This document shows, piece by piece, positions 28,398 to 35,814 of a stretch of 64,000 bases of DNA. A program made the translations under genes and the position numbers. This DNA comes from Bacillota bacterium (GTDB taxonomy: Bacteria > Bacillota > Clostridia > Lachnospirales > Lachnospiraceae). The notes beneath the pieces are model-generated. The model did no database searches. It saw only the letters and a list, made by a program, of their open reading frames with translations, and was not told where the DNA came from. The stretch is taken from the NCBI GenBank assembly GCA_023437365.1, contig JAEZGK010000028.1:1-64000 (forward strand), read 5' to 3'. Every line of letters begins with the position of its first letter. Position 1 is the first letter of the stretch.

Positions 28398-28994
28398 ATG
28401 AATCGTAATAATTATGATCGACAGGGCAGGATGCCTATAGGTGATAGTATAATACATGTTGATAACGCTCTCATTGAGGAGGTAGCTGCAGATACCGGAA
28501 GTACAGGTTATCTATTAATATCCTTCGGAATAAGCGATGAAAGCAATAGGATTTACATGCAGGAAGTCAGGTTAAATGTAGGGGAGGAAACCATAATCAT
28601 AGATGAAGAAGGAACATCCCTTGATCTGTATGATTTATATGAGGGAATGAGAATAGACGCAGATTTCTCCGCTGCAATGACAAGAAGTATCCCACCTCAA
28701 TCATTTGCTTACCGAATTGTAGTATTACAGGAAGAAGCTTCGGTGAATATAACTACGGACCGTGTTGTGAGCGTGGATACGAATTATGGTTTTCTTACCA
28801 CCGGAAATCCCTATGATATGAATGATCAGATAGTATTCACGATCTCCAATGAAACAGTGATTCTGGACCAAAATAATAATGTTATTCCATTAGAGGCAAT
28901 CCAGCCCGGGCAGCTGGTACAGGTGGAACATGCTATTTTCCAGACACTTAGTATACCTCCCCAATCTCCTGCCTATCGGGTACAGGTTCTATAA
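28398..28994 (+). CDS. Unknown protein with two repeated domains
   Basis: A 198-residue soluble protein without signal peptide. It is an internal duplication: residues about 35-115 and 125-198 align, each ending in a version of SIPPQSxAYRxxVL, preceded by an ETxIIDxxG or ETVILDQNN strand. The repeat looks beta-rich. AGAGGG lies before the ATG. I know no function for it. It lies between the transporter operon and a convergent surface protein. Confidence 0.7.
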   Translation: MNRNNYDRQGRMPIGDSIIHVDNALIEEVAADTGSTGYLLISFGISDESNRIYMQEVRLNVGEETIIIDEEGTSLDLYDLYEGMRIDADFSAAMTRSIPPQSFAYRIVVLQEEASVNITTDRVVSVDTNYGFLTTGNPYDMNDQIVFTISNETVILDQNNNVIPLEAIQPGQLVQVEHAIFQTLSIPPQSPAYRVQVL

Positions 28995-29003
28995 AATAAA
29001 ATG

Positions 29004-29045
29004 AAACCTCAGTCCTACAGATGTCAGTATGCAGGACTGAGGTTT
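29004..29045. terminator. Bidirectional terminator
   Basis: A perfect 13-bp stem pairs 29004-29016 with 29033-29045 around a 16-nt loop. It lies between two convergent genes, and the T-rich tail is better for the minus-strand gene. Confidence 0.8.
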
Positions 29046-29104
29046 ACTATTTCATGCCGAATAGACCGCTTAAAAAAGGATTTTATCTGTATAACGCATC
29101 TTAA

Positions 29105-30607
29105 TTATTTATTATTAATGGTAATCTTCAATGCCTTATAGAGTCCGGAGGTTCTTGTGTATCCTATGACATAAGCAACTCCGGGTTTTTTGGGTTTAAT
29201 GACCCCCTTTTCCGACACCTCGAAGATTCCGGTATCTGTGGAAAGCCAGAATACTGTCTCGTTGGAGCCTTTGGCTAAAGTGCCCTTCAGTGTGAAGATC
29301 TGAGCTGTATTTAGTAACAGACTGGAGCGATTCAAGGATAATTTTGTGGATTTCACCACGTTTTTCGAAGATACTGTGGATATCTTACTGCCAAGGGCTT
29401 TCCGGTAAGCCTTTTTCACAGAAGAATTAACCTTCACGGTAGTACCGTTCTTAATGGCAGCAGATAGCTTGGCAATCGGCTTTTTATTTAAGAAGGTAAC
29501 ATACTTGAAGCTATATAGAGACTGCTTACCCAGGGACTTCACCGAAGTCGGAAGGATAATACTGCCCGCGTTCTTCATACTGTTAGAAAATGCTTGATTA
29601 GATATGGTAGTAACGCCTTCGGGGACATAGACATACCGGAGGCTGCATTCATTATTCTCATCGGTGATCATATGGGAGGGAATTACCTTGCAGTTCTTCG
29701 ATAAGAATAATAGCTCTACTTGCTTATCAAAGACAGCAGAGTCCATCTCGGTAACAGTATCAGGAACAACGATTGCTGTGGCACCGATGCGTACCAGGCT
29801 GAACCGGCGGAGCTTTGTAAGCTGATAGGTGTAGTTATTGTTCGTAAGCTCCTTCGGTAAATTAAGATAGGAGTATTTCTTCTCATTGGTAATACCGATC
29901 AGCTGCACCGTACCATTTCCCAGCCTGGCAGAGGAGGTGACCTGATAAAGTAAGCCATCTCTAGCGAACACGCCATTTTCTATGTCTGTGGTGCCTTTGG
30001 CGATGATCGTGGGATTCATGGGAATGTCCATCTCATATAAATCACTGCCGTTATAATAGTACAGGGACTCTTCAATTACCTTACGATAGGCCGCTTCTGT
30101 ACCCACGGGAACGATAAATACGACATCCGGATTCTGGCTGCGGTTGGAGGTACTCACACTTACTTTCTGTGGCACGGTTGTTCCAAGAAATTCGATGGTG
30201 CTGACATTTCCAAAAGCATCTTGAGGATTATCAAGTGTTCCTTGGAAGGTATCAGCAATGGTCAGCTTCTCAACACTATCATAAAATTCTTGGTAGGAAC
30301 TGTTCTGATAATATTCCCACTGAAGATCTACAAGCCTGACGGTATAGGTCTGTTGATTTATGCTTACCGTTCCGGGAATCATCAGTTCTTTCTGAGCGTC
30401 TGTAACTTCTATGCCAATCAGAGTAACTTCTTTCTTTGCCTCATCTGTGATAATAAAACGATAGATATCCTCCTGATAGACCGGTTGCTTCTCGGCTGCA
30501 TGGGCTATGTATGGCGGAATAAGCAGTACGACGGCGATAAGTGATAGCAGGAGGAACAGAGGCAGGAAGCTTGCTTTCGCTTTATGTAATGGTAGAAATG
30601 CGTTCAT
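29105..30607 (-). CDS. BspA-like leucine-rich-repeat surface protein with Ig-like domain
   Basis: A secreted protein of 500 residues. The N-terminal signal peptide has a long hydrophobic core (about 14-36) ending AHA. The middle carries BspA-type leucine-rich repeat units, for example LRYVYVPEGVTTISNQAF and SIILPTSVKSLGKQSL near residues 320-365. The last about 85 residues (from about 417, KLSLNRSSLLLNTAQ) look like a bacterial Ig-like (Big) domain. No sortase motif is visible. Surface adhesion or recognition is the usual role of such proteins. AGGAGATTAAAT precedes the ATG. Confidence 0.8.
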   Translation of the reverse strand: MNAFLPLHKAKASFLPLFLLLSLIAVVLLIPPYIAHAAEKQPVYQEDIYRFIITDEAKKEVTLIGIEVTDAQKELMIPGTVSINQQTYTVRLVDLQWEYYQNSSYQEFYDSVEKLTIADTFQGTLDNPQDAFGNVSTIEFLGTTVPQKVSVSTSNRSQNPDVVFIVPVGTEAAYRKVIEESLYYYNGSDLYEMDIPMNPTIIAKGTTDIENGVFARDGLLYQVTSSARLGNGTVQLIGITNEKKYSYLNLPKELTNNNYTYQLTKLRRFSLVRIGATAIVVPDTVTEMDSAVFDKQVELLFLSKNCKVIPSHMITDENNECSLRYVYVPEGVTTISNQAFSNSMKNAGSIILPTSVKSLGKQSLYSFKYVTFLNKKPIAKLSAAIKNGTTVKVNSSVKKAYRKALGSKISTVSSKNVVKSTKLSLNRSSLLLNTAQIFTLKGTLAKGSNETVFWLSTDTGIFEVSEKGVIKPKKPGVAYVIGYTRTSGLYKALKITINNK

Positions 30608-31022
30608 ATTTAATCTCCTTTTGATGGATTAATAATAAGAGTTATCTAAGGTATAGACGATGGATGTGTCAAATTGGTTGCAGTGCCACTACTACTTTGC
30701 TTTTATGCGGATAAGGAGAATCATAAGCAGAAGGAGAGGTCAAACTATATGTTCCTTTAGATAAAGTTACTCCGGTAAAGTGATCATTCTACATAAATGG
30801 GCTATGAGAATATGCCTTGATAATTAACGGATAAAAATGTAAAATAATAGTGAATAGATAAGATATTATTTTATATGTATTACGTGGTCGGAGATGTGAA
30901 TAAGAACGGATAAGGCGTATAGCATTGTTGGATTCTACATTTGACTAAATGTCAGATATATATGAGGTTAGAAATAAAGATAAACTTACATGTAGTTGAT
31001 ATAAAATGGAAGGAGAGAAACA
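30608..31022. other. Intergenic region between divergent genes
   Basis: This 415-bp AT-rich gap separates the surface protein and the MalT-like gene. A candidate plus-strand promoter is TTGATA (30817-30822), 17 bp, TAAAAT (30840-30845). A short palindrome CATTT-GACT-AAATG lies at 30938-30951. No gene is seen. Confidence 0.4.
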
Positions 31023-33332
31023 ATGATTGTTCCGATACTCACGACAAAACTAAATAAACCTCAGTTACCGGAGCTTGTGATCTCAAGAGAGTCGTTACTT
31101 AAGGACTGCGACTGGGCACAAGTGCTTCTGGTATCCGCTCAAGCCGGTTCCGGAAAAACGACAATAGTAAGTGCCTGGCTATCGGAGCAAAGGAAGTTGT
31201 ACTGTTGGTACACACTCGATGATTGGGACAACGATTTGATGCAGTTTCTTACTTATCTGGTAGCCGGAATAAAACCAATTGATTCGCTGGTATCCGATGC
31301 ACTTGAGCAACTCCTCGATGCTTATAAATCGGTTGGCTTTGATGCCTTTTTAAGAGCGCTGATCAATCAGCTCCATGCGATCAAAAATCCCTTTGTCTTG
31401 GTTTTTGATGATTATCACATTATTAGAAATGATATGATTCATCAAGTGATTAGAACGATATTTGAGCACTTTCCACCGTCGATGCAACTGGTATTAATCA
31501 CCAGAGAAGATCCTCCATTACCGTTGGCAAAAATGAGGGCAGCCAAGAAACTCTTCGAACTCAGAATTTCGCAGCTTAAGTTCAAAGAAGAAGAAGTAAA
31601 GACATATATATCGCACCATCTACATATTTCACTTGAAGAAGAACAAATACAGCACCTTATCACCAGGACAGAGGGGTGGATTGCAGGGCTTCAGATGATG
31701 ACTCTCTCAATGCAGGGAATGAATGATGTAGTCGGTTTTATCGAAGCTTTTTCTAGCAATCAATATTATATCATGGATTATTTGATGGAAGAGGTTCTTG
31801 AGCGTCAGACACCTGAAATCAAGGAGTTTCTTCTTAAAACATCCATATTAGAAACCTTTTCAGATGATCTTTGTGATGCCGTGGTGGGGCTTGAAACAGG
31901 CAGCTCAAATATCATGATCGAAAGACTTGTGAAGACAAATTGTTTTATAATCTCCACGGAAATGTCTCATAAGTGGTTCAGGTATCATCACCTTTTTAGA
32001 GACCTTCTACGACAAAGACTAGAGCAACAATCAAAGAGTGCAGTGGAATCACTCCATGTACGGGCAGGACTTTGGTTTAAAGAAAACGGATTCGGACAAG
32101 AGGCTATTCATCACTTTATTAAGGCAAATGCCTCCCTGGAAGCGGCGGCGCTTATTGAATGCAAATGGGCCGAGATGGATCTTCGGCTTCAATCGGCATC
32201 CTGGCTTGACATGGTGAAGATGCTGCCTACGTCAATCATTGAAAAAAGCCCGGTAATTACAATGGGTTATGGTTGGGCGCTACTTGATATGGGTGATGTG
32301 GAAGCTTGCACAGAGTGGTTTGACAAGGCTAGGAGATTATACGAGCTTTGTCAAACGGAGATGCGTCCGGATGACATTATTATTAATGATAAGGCACAGT
32401 TTGATTTATTGCCGGTGACGGTTGCATCCGCATATGGGTATATCGCTGCAGCAGTAGGAGATGTTGAAGGTATTTTCAAGTATTCGTACTATGTGCTGGA
32501 ACGAATACCAAGTGATCAATACTTTAAACGTGGCTCTGCTGAGATGATGCTGGGATTTGCCCATTGGGTAAAGGGTAATCTATCTGAGGCGGAAAGTGTG
32601 ATTATTAGCTCGTATACAAATATTAAAAAAGCTTCGGTCCCACTCATGGAGAATTCTTATTACATGGTACTCGGGGAGTTGTATATTCAGCAGGGGGCTT
32701 TACTAAAGGCAAAAGAAATGTTTGAACAGACGATTTCACGATTAGTCAAACAGAATCTCGTCATAATTTTGTTACCCAGTTTGTATTTGGGTTTAGCCAA
32801 GGTTGCTTTCCTACAAGGGGATAATAAGCAAGCTTATGCTCTGCTAGAGGAGAGCAAGATACATGCTCAGAAATACGCACTCATGGATTGGAAATACAAA
32901 TATTATCTTATGCTTGCGAGAATCTATTGCGCCCAGGGATTATACGATATGGCACGCGATTGCATCAATGAAAGCAGGATACATTACTATATCTATCCGA
33001 TTCCCGAAGATGTTGGAATTGATGAAGTAGAAAAGCAGATAGGTGCTGCAGTAGCACATCATCAGCCAAGTCAGCATTTGGGTGATAAGAATACAAATGA
33101 GCTGATATTTAAGAAGGAACATATCAACCAATCACTCGCAGAGCCCCTCACAGCAAGGGAGCTTGAGGTGCTTTCCTTGATTGTGTCCGGATTAACTAAC
33201 CAGGGGATATGTGATAAGCTTTTCTTAGCGCTTAGCACCGTGAAAAGCTACAATCAAAACATCTTTGGAAAATTGGAAGTGAGTAGCCGAACTCAGGCTA
33301 TTGCAAAAGCGAGAGAACTTGGTTTAGTATAG
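31023..33332 (+). CDS. MalT-like LuxR-family ATP-dependent regulator
   Basis: A 769-residue STAND-type transcription regulator. The N-terminal NTPase has Walker A SAQAGSGKTT (about 41-50) and Walker B FVLVFDDYH (about 125). A helical tetratricopeptide-like region spans about 400-680. The C-terminal LuxR helix-turn-helix is clear from about 702: LTARELEVLSLIVSGLTNQG and STVKSYNQNIFGKL. Proteins of this type bind ATP and an inducer, then activate nearby genes. The genes just downstream (33529-34888) are candidate targets. A GGAGAG binding site precedes the ATG. Confidence 0.92.
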   Translation: MIVPILTTKLNKPQLPELVISRESLLKDCDWAQVLLVSAQAGSGKTTIVSAWLSEQRKLYCWYTLDDWDNDLMQFLTYLVAGIKPIDSLVSDALEQLLDAYKSVGFDAFLRALINQLHAIKNPFVLVFDDYHIIRNDMIHQVIRTIFEHFPPSMQLVLITREDPPLPLAKMRAAKKLFELRISQLKFKEEEVKTYISHHLHISLEEEQIQHLITRTEGWIAGLQMMTLSMQGMNDVVGFIEAFSSNQYYIMDYLMEEVLERQTPEIKEFLLKTSILETFSDDLCDAVVGLETGSSNIMIERLVKTNCFIISTEMSHKWFRYHHLFRDLLRQRLEQQSKSAVESLHVRAGLWFKENGFGQEAIHHFIKANASLEAAALIECKWAEMDLRLQSASWLDMVKMLPTSIIEKSPVITMGYGWALLDMGDVEACTEWFDKARRLYELCQTEMRPDDIIINDKAQFDLLPVTVASAYGYIAAAVGDVEGIFKYSYYVLERIPSDQYFKRGSAEMMLGFAHWVKGNLSEAESVIISSYTNIKKASVPLMENSYYMVLGELYIQQGALLKAKEMFEQTISRLVKQNLVIILLPSLYLGLAKVAFLQGDNKQAYALLEESKIHAQKYALMDWKYKYYLMLARIYCAQGLYDMARDCINESRIHYYIYPIPEDVGIDEVEKQIGAAVAHHQPSQHLGDKNTNELIFKKEHINQSLAEPLTARELEVLSLIVSGLTNQGICDKLFLALSTVKSYNQNIFGKLEVSSRTQAIAKARELGLV

Positions 33333-33528
33333 TGCGAATTATTAAGAAGCATAATTCACACCCCGAAGTTTGTGCCTGCAGTAAACAAACTAATCCAAAG
33401 GTTAGGCATGTATGATTAATATGTAAAGATTACCATCCCTTTTATAATACCCTACTTTAGTAGGTGCACAGACCTCTTCGATTTTAGTATGCTTATCACA
33501 AATAAGTAATAAAACGAGGAGGTTTTTA

Positions 33529-33957
33529 ATGAACACAGATTATTCTATGCAACAAGGAAAACAAAGTATTATACATCACAGGCCAATGCTACTTTCAAAA
33601 TTATGGGTATTTCTATCACTAAATTATATCTTATGTGACCTCATAAGTAATATGGAAATGTCGGCTTTAAGGGGATTGTTGGATGGGAAAATAGCAGGAA
33701 TACCAATGACACAGGAATTTTTATTATTTGCAGGAATCTCACTTGAAATCCCATTTCTAATGGTTGTATTATCAGCAGTCTTACCATATAAGGTCAATCG
33801 TATCATTAATATAGGTGTTGGAATTCTCATGATTATATACCAGCTCGGGTCGTTTTTTGTGGGATCGGATGCAACACTGCATTATATGTTCTTCTCCGGG
33901 GTGGAAATTATTGGGAATATTGTAATTGTTATACTTGCATTTAGGTGGAAGCGGTGA
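33529..33957 (+). CDS. DUF6326-like small membrane protein
   Basis: A 142-residue membrane protein with four predicted helices (about 25-40, 63-83, 88-108, 117-137). The ILCDLISNMEMSALRGLLDG segment with acidic residues in the first helix loop resembles DUF6326 proteins as I remember them. Function unknown. The gene starts after AGGAGG and leads a three-gene group with small gaps. Confidence 0.65.
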   Translation: MNTDYSMQQGKQSIIHHRPMLLSKLWVFLSLNYILCDLISNMEMSALRGLLDGKIAGIPMTQEFLLFAGISLEIPFLMVVLSAVLPYKVNRIINIGVGILMIIYQLGSFFVGSDATLHYMFFSGVEIIGNIVIVILAFRWKR

Positions 33958-33963
33958 CGCCGT

Positions 33964-34155
33964 ATGATATACGAGATCGTTATTCGAGGTTATATTAGGG
34001 ATACCTGGTTTGTAGAGCTAGCAGTTATCCAGAAACCGGATTTCACAACCGTACTCCGTGGAAAGCTCATTGATCAAGCCGCACTTTACGGTATCCTTCG
34101 AAAGATCAATGATTTAGGCATTGAACTGATATCGGTCAACAGCATAGAGGAGTAG
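33964..34155 (+). CDS. Small conserved protein (63 residues)
   Basis: This 63-residue protein starts 6 bp after the preceding gene. It reads as a single alpha-beta fold, with a pattern (TVLRGKLIDQAALYGILRKINDLGIELISVNS) seen in small hypothetical proteins that are encoded beside membrane proteins of this kind in several bacterial phyla. No function is known. Confidence 0.7.
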   Translation: MIYEIVIRGYIRDTWFVELAVIQKPDFTTVLRGKLIDQAALYGILRKINDLGIELISVNSIEE

Positions 34156-34198
34156 ATGTAAATTGATAACAATTAAAGTTTATGAAAGGAGAACAAAA

Positions 34199-34888
34199 AT
34201 GCTTCCTAGTAAAAAAACAGCAAGATTAGCAGGATTCCTGTGGTTGCTTATGTTCGTATTTGGTCCCATCGCACAAATTATTCGTGACAAATTATTCATA
34301 GCAAGTGACATGGAAGCCACTGCTCATAATATTAGGGCGAATGATTTTATATTTCGTATCGGTTTTGTAAGTGATTTAATCATGATGATAATTTTCGTGT
34401 TACTGCCTTTGGTATTATACAAGTTATTAAGTGAAGTTAATAAAAACCTATCCATTATTATGGTTATTTTTGTTATGTTAGGCACATCGATTAACATGAT
34501 TAATCTACTAAATGAATTTGCAGCTTTACACTTGTTAAGTGGAGCGGAATACTTAAGTGTCTTTACTGACGCTCAGTTGCAAGCGAAGGCTATGCTATCT
34601 TATGATTTGTACTTACACGGCTATGAAATCGCGAATATATTCTTCGCATTATGGCTCGTTCCACTTGGACTCTTGGTTTACAAGTCAGAATTTCTCCCGA
34701 AAGTTCTAGGGATTCTGCTAATCATTGGCGGCAGTGGTTTGCTGATTAATGTTTTTGTGCATTTTCTATTTCCAAGTTATATGATCGTAAACATAATTCT
34801 TTTAGTACCCCAGACATTAGCAGAGATACTGTTTACTTTGTGGATATTGATTAGAGGTATTAATGAATCGAAGGTTAAGGTAGGCTGA
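34199..34888 (+). CDS. DUF4386 family membrane protein
   Basis: A 229-residue membrane protein with six predicted helices. The N-terminal KKTARLAGFLWLLMFVFGP stretch fits DUF4386. The start at 34199 follows AAAGGAG by 8 nt; the upstream in-frame ATG lacks one. It closes the small group behind the MalT-like regulator. Role unknown. Confidence 0.78.
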   Translation: MLPSKKTARLAGFLWLLMFVFGPIAQIIRDKLFIASDMEATAHNIRANDFIFRIGFVSDLIMMIIFVLLPLVLYKLLSEVNKNLSIIMVIFVMLGTSINMINLLNEFAALHLLSGAEYLSVFTDAQLQAKAMLSYDLYLHGYEIANIFFALWLVPLGLLVYKSEFLPKVLGILLIIGGSGLLINVFVHFLFPSYMIVNIILLVPQTLAEILFTLWILIRGINESKVKVG

Positions 34889-35027
34889 AGGACTTACTAT
34901 TTTTAGTCTTTCCGGTTGCCGGATCAGGCTAAATTACAGTTACTTATATAGTAACACTCAACACCTGATATTTTCAGATTTCTGTCACCTGTCCTCCCTG
35001 CTAGTACCTACCCATATGACACGTAAA

Positions 35028-35056
35028 AAGAGCATCACTTTCGGGCTGATGCTCTT
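35028..35056 (-). terminator. Terminator at the left end of tRNA-linked element copy A
   Basis: AAGAGCATCA pairs perfectly with TGATGCTCTT around a 9-nt loop, followed on the minus strand by TTTTT. It has a counterpart with a different stem sequence at 52929-52957 (copy C), next to the same tRNA 3'-end remnant. Confidence 0.75.
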
Positions 35057-35195
35057 AATGATTCTACAGCGGATAACGGGAATAGCGTAATTCCAAAAAC
35101 CGTGGAATTACGCCGGAAGAATAAACATACTAACCAGTGGGTTCGCATTTTTATTCTTCCCGACTCACTTTTACAATTAGATAACGGGAATCGAA
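35057..35195 (-). repeat. tRNA-linked structured element, copy A
   Basis: The unit is bounded by two remnants of the tRNA-Gly 3' end (about 35069-35082 and 35180-35195). Inside are a perfect 10-bp hairpin (35085-35094 with 35104-35113) and an 11-bp hairpin (35115-35125 with 35150-35160) whose loop contains CCAGTGGGTTCGC. The same order is found at 38164-38361 and 52970-53160, with different stem sequences that still pair. Copy A lacks the long outer hairpin of the other two. The 532-bp gap 34889-35420 holds no gene. Confidence 0.7.
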
Positions 35196-35262
35196 TACGA
35201 AGAAAACATGAGAAGGCCTTATTTAAAGCTTGTCAGATGGCAAGGACCTGGTAACCGCCATA
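35196..35262. repeat. Element-end sequence shared with 38362-38428
   Basis: About 70 bp following the tRNA remnant of copy A (with CCTTATTTAAAGCTTGTCAG) is similar to the sequence at the same place after copy B (with CCTTATTTAATGCTTGTCAG). It is not part of the intact tRNA gene at copy C, so it probably derives from an inserted element, perhaps the degenerate end of an integrase gene. Confidence 0.5.
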
Positions 35263-35349
35263 ACCAGGCAATTAGATATAGATCAAAATCTATTTTCAGG
35301 TAACGAAATGATTTGATTTAGAAACTTTCAATTGCAGGAGTAAATTAAT

Positions 35350-35407
35350 TTGACATTTTGGTCTACATGATATAGACTAAACCAATAAGGTCTATAAATA
35401 CTAGACC
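35350..35407 (+). promoter_or_regulatory. Promoter and two BlaI-type operators
   Basis: A -35 box TTGACA (35350-35355) is followed by two inverted repeats: GTCTA-N7-TAGAC (35361-35377), covering the -10 region, and GGTCTA-N7-TAGACC (35389-35407), ending 13 bp before the BlaI start codon. Their arms resemble each other, as expected for sites of one dimeric repressor. Autorepression by the encoded BlaI-like protein is inferred. Confidence 0.75.
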
Positions 35408-35420
35408 ATGGAGGGCGACA

Positions 35421-35783
35421 ATGAGTATATATAAATTAACTGAAAGTGAAGAAAGGTTTGCAGAATTAGTCTGGCAGAAGGAACCGATTGCATCAGGAGA
35501 ACTTGTGAAGCTATGTGAAAAAGAAATGAATTGGAAGAAATCTACAACCTATACAGTACTAAAGAAATTATGTGATAATGGTGTTTTTCAAAATGAAAAC
35601 GCGGTTGTTTCATCTATAATCACAAAGGATGAGTATTACGCAAAGCAAAGTGTTCGCTTTGTTGAGGATGTCTTCGGAGGGTCATTGCCAAAATTTCTAA
35701 CAGCTTTTATTGGAGCAAAAAAAATAAATAGGAAACAGGCAGAAGAGTTAAAGAAACTAATTGATGAGCATAAGTCCAAATAA
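35421..35783 (+). CDS. BlaI/MecI family repressor
   Basis: A 120-residue winged-helix repressor. The family pattern is visible: ESEERFAELVWQKEPIASGEL, then WKKSTTYTVLKKLCDNGVF (the recognition region) and a C-terminal dimerisation half (YYAKQSVRFVEDVFGGSLPKFLTAF). Family members bind inverted repeats and are cleaved when a partner M56 protease senses a signal. Two matching inverted repeats precede the gene. The partner protease gene follows after 31 bp. No beta-lactamase gene is nearby. Confidence 0.92.
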   Translation: MSIYKLTESEERFAELVWQKEPIASGELVKLCEKEMNWKKSTTYTVLKKLCDNGVFQNENAVVSSIITKDEYYAKQSVRFVEDVFGGSLPKFLTAFIGAKKINRKQAEELKKLIDEHKSK

Positions 35784-35814
35784 ATATTTTGCTAACTAGG
35801 TGGGGAGGTATCGA

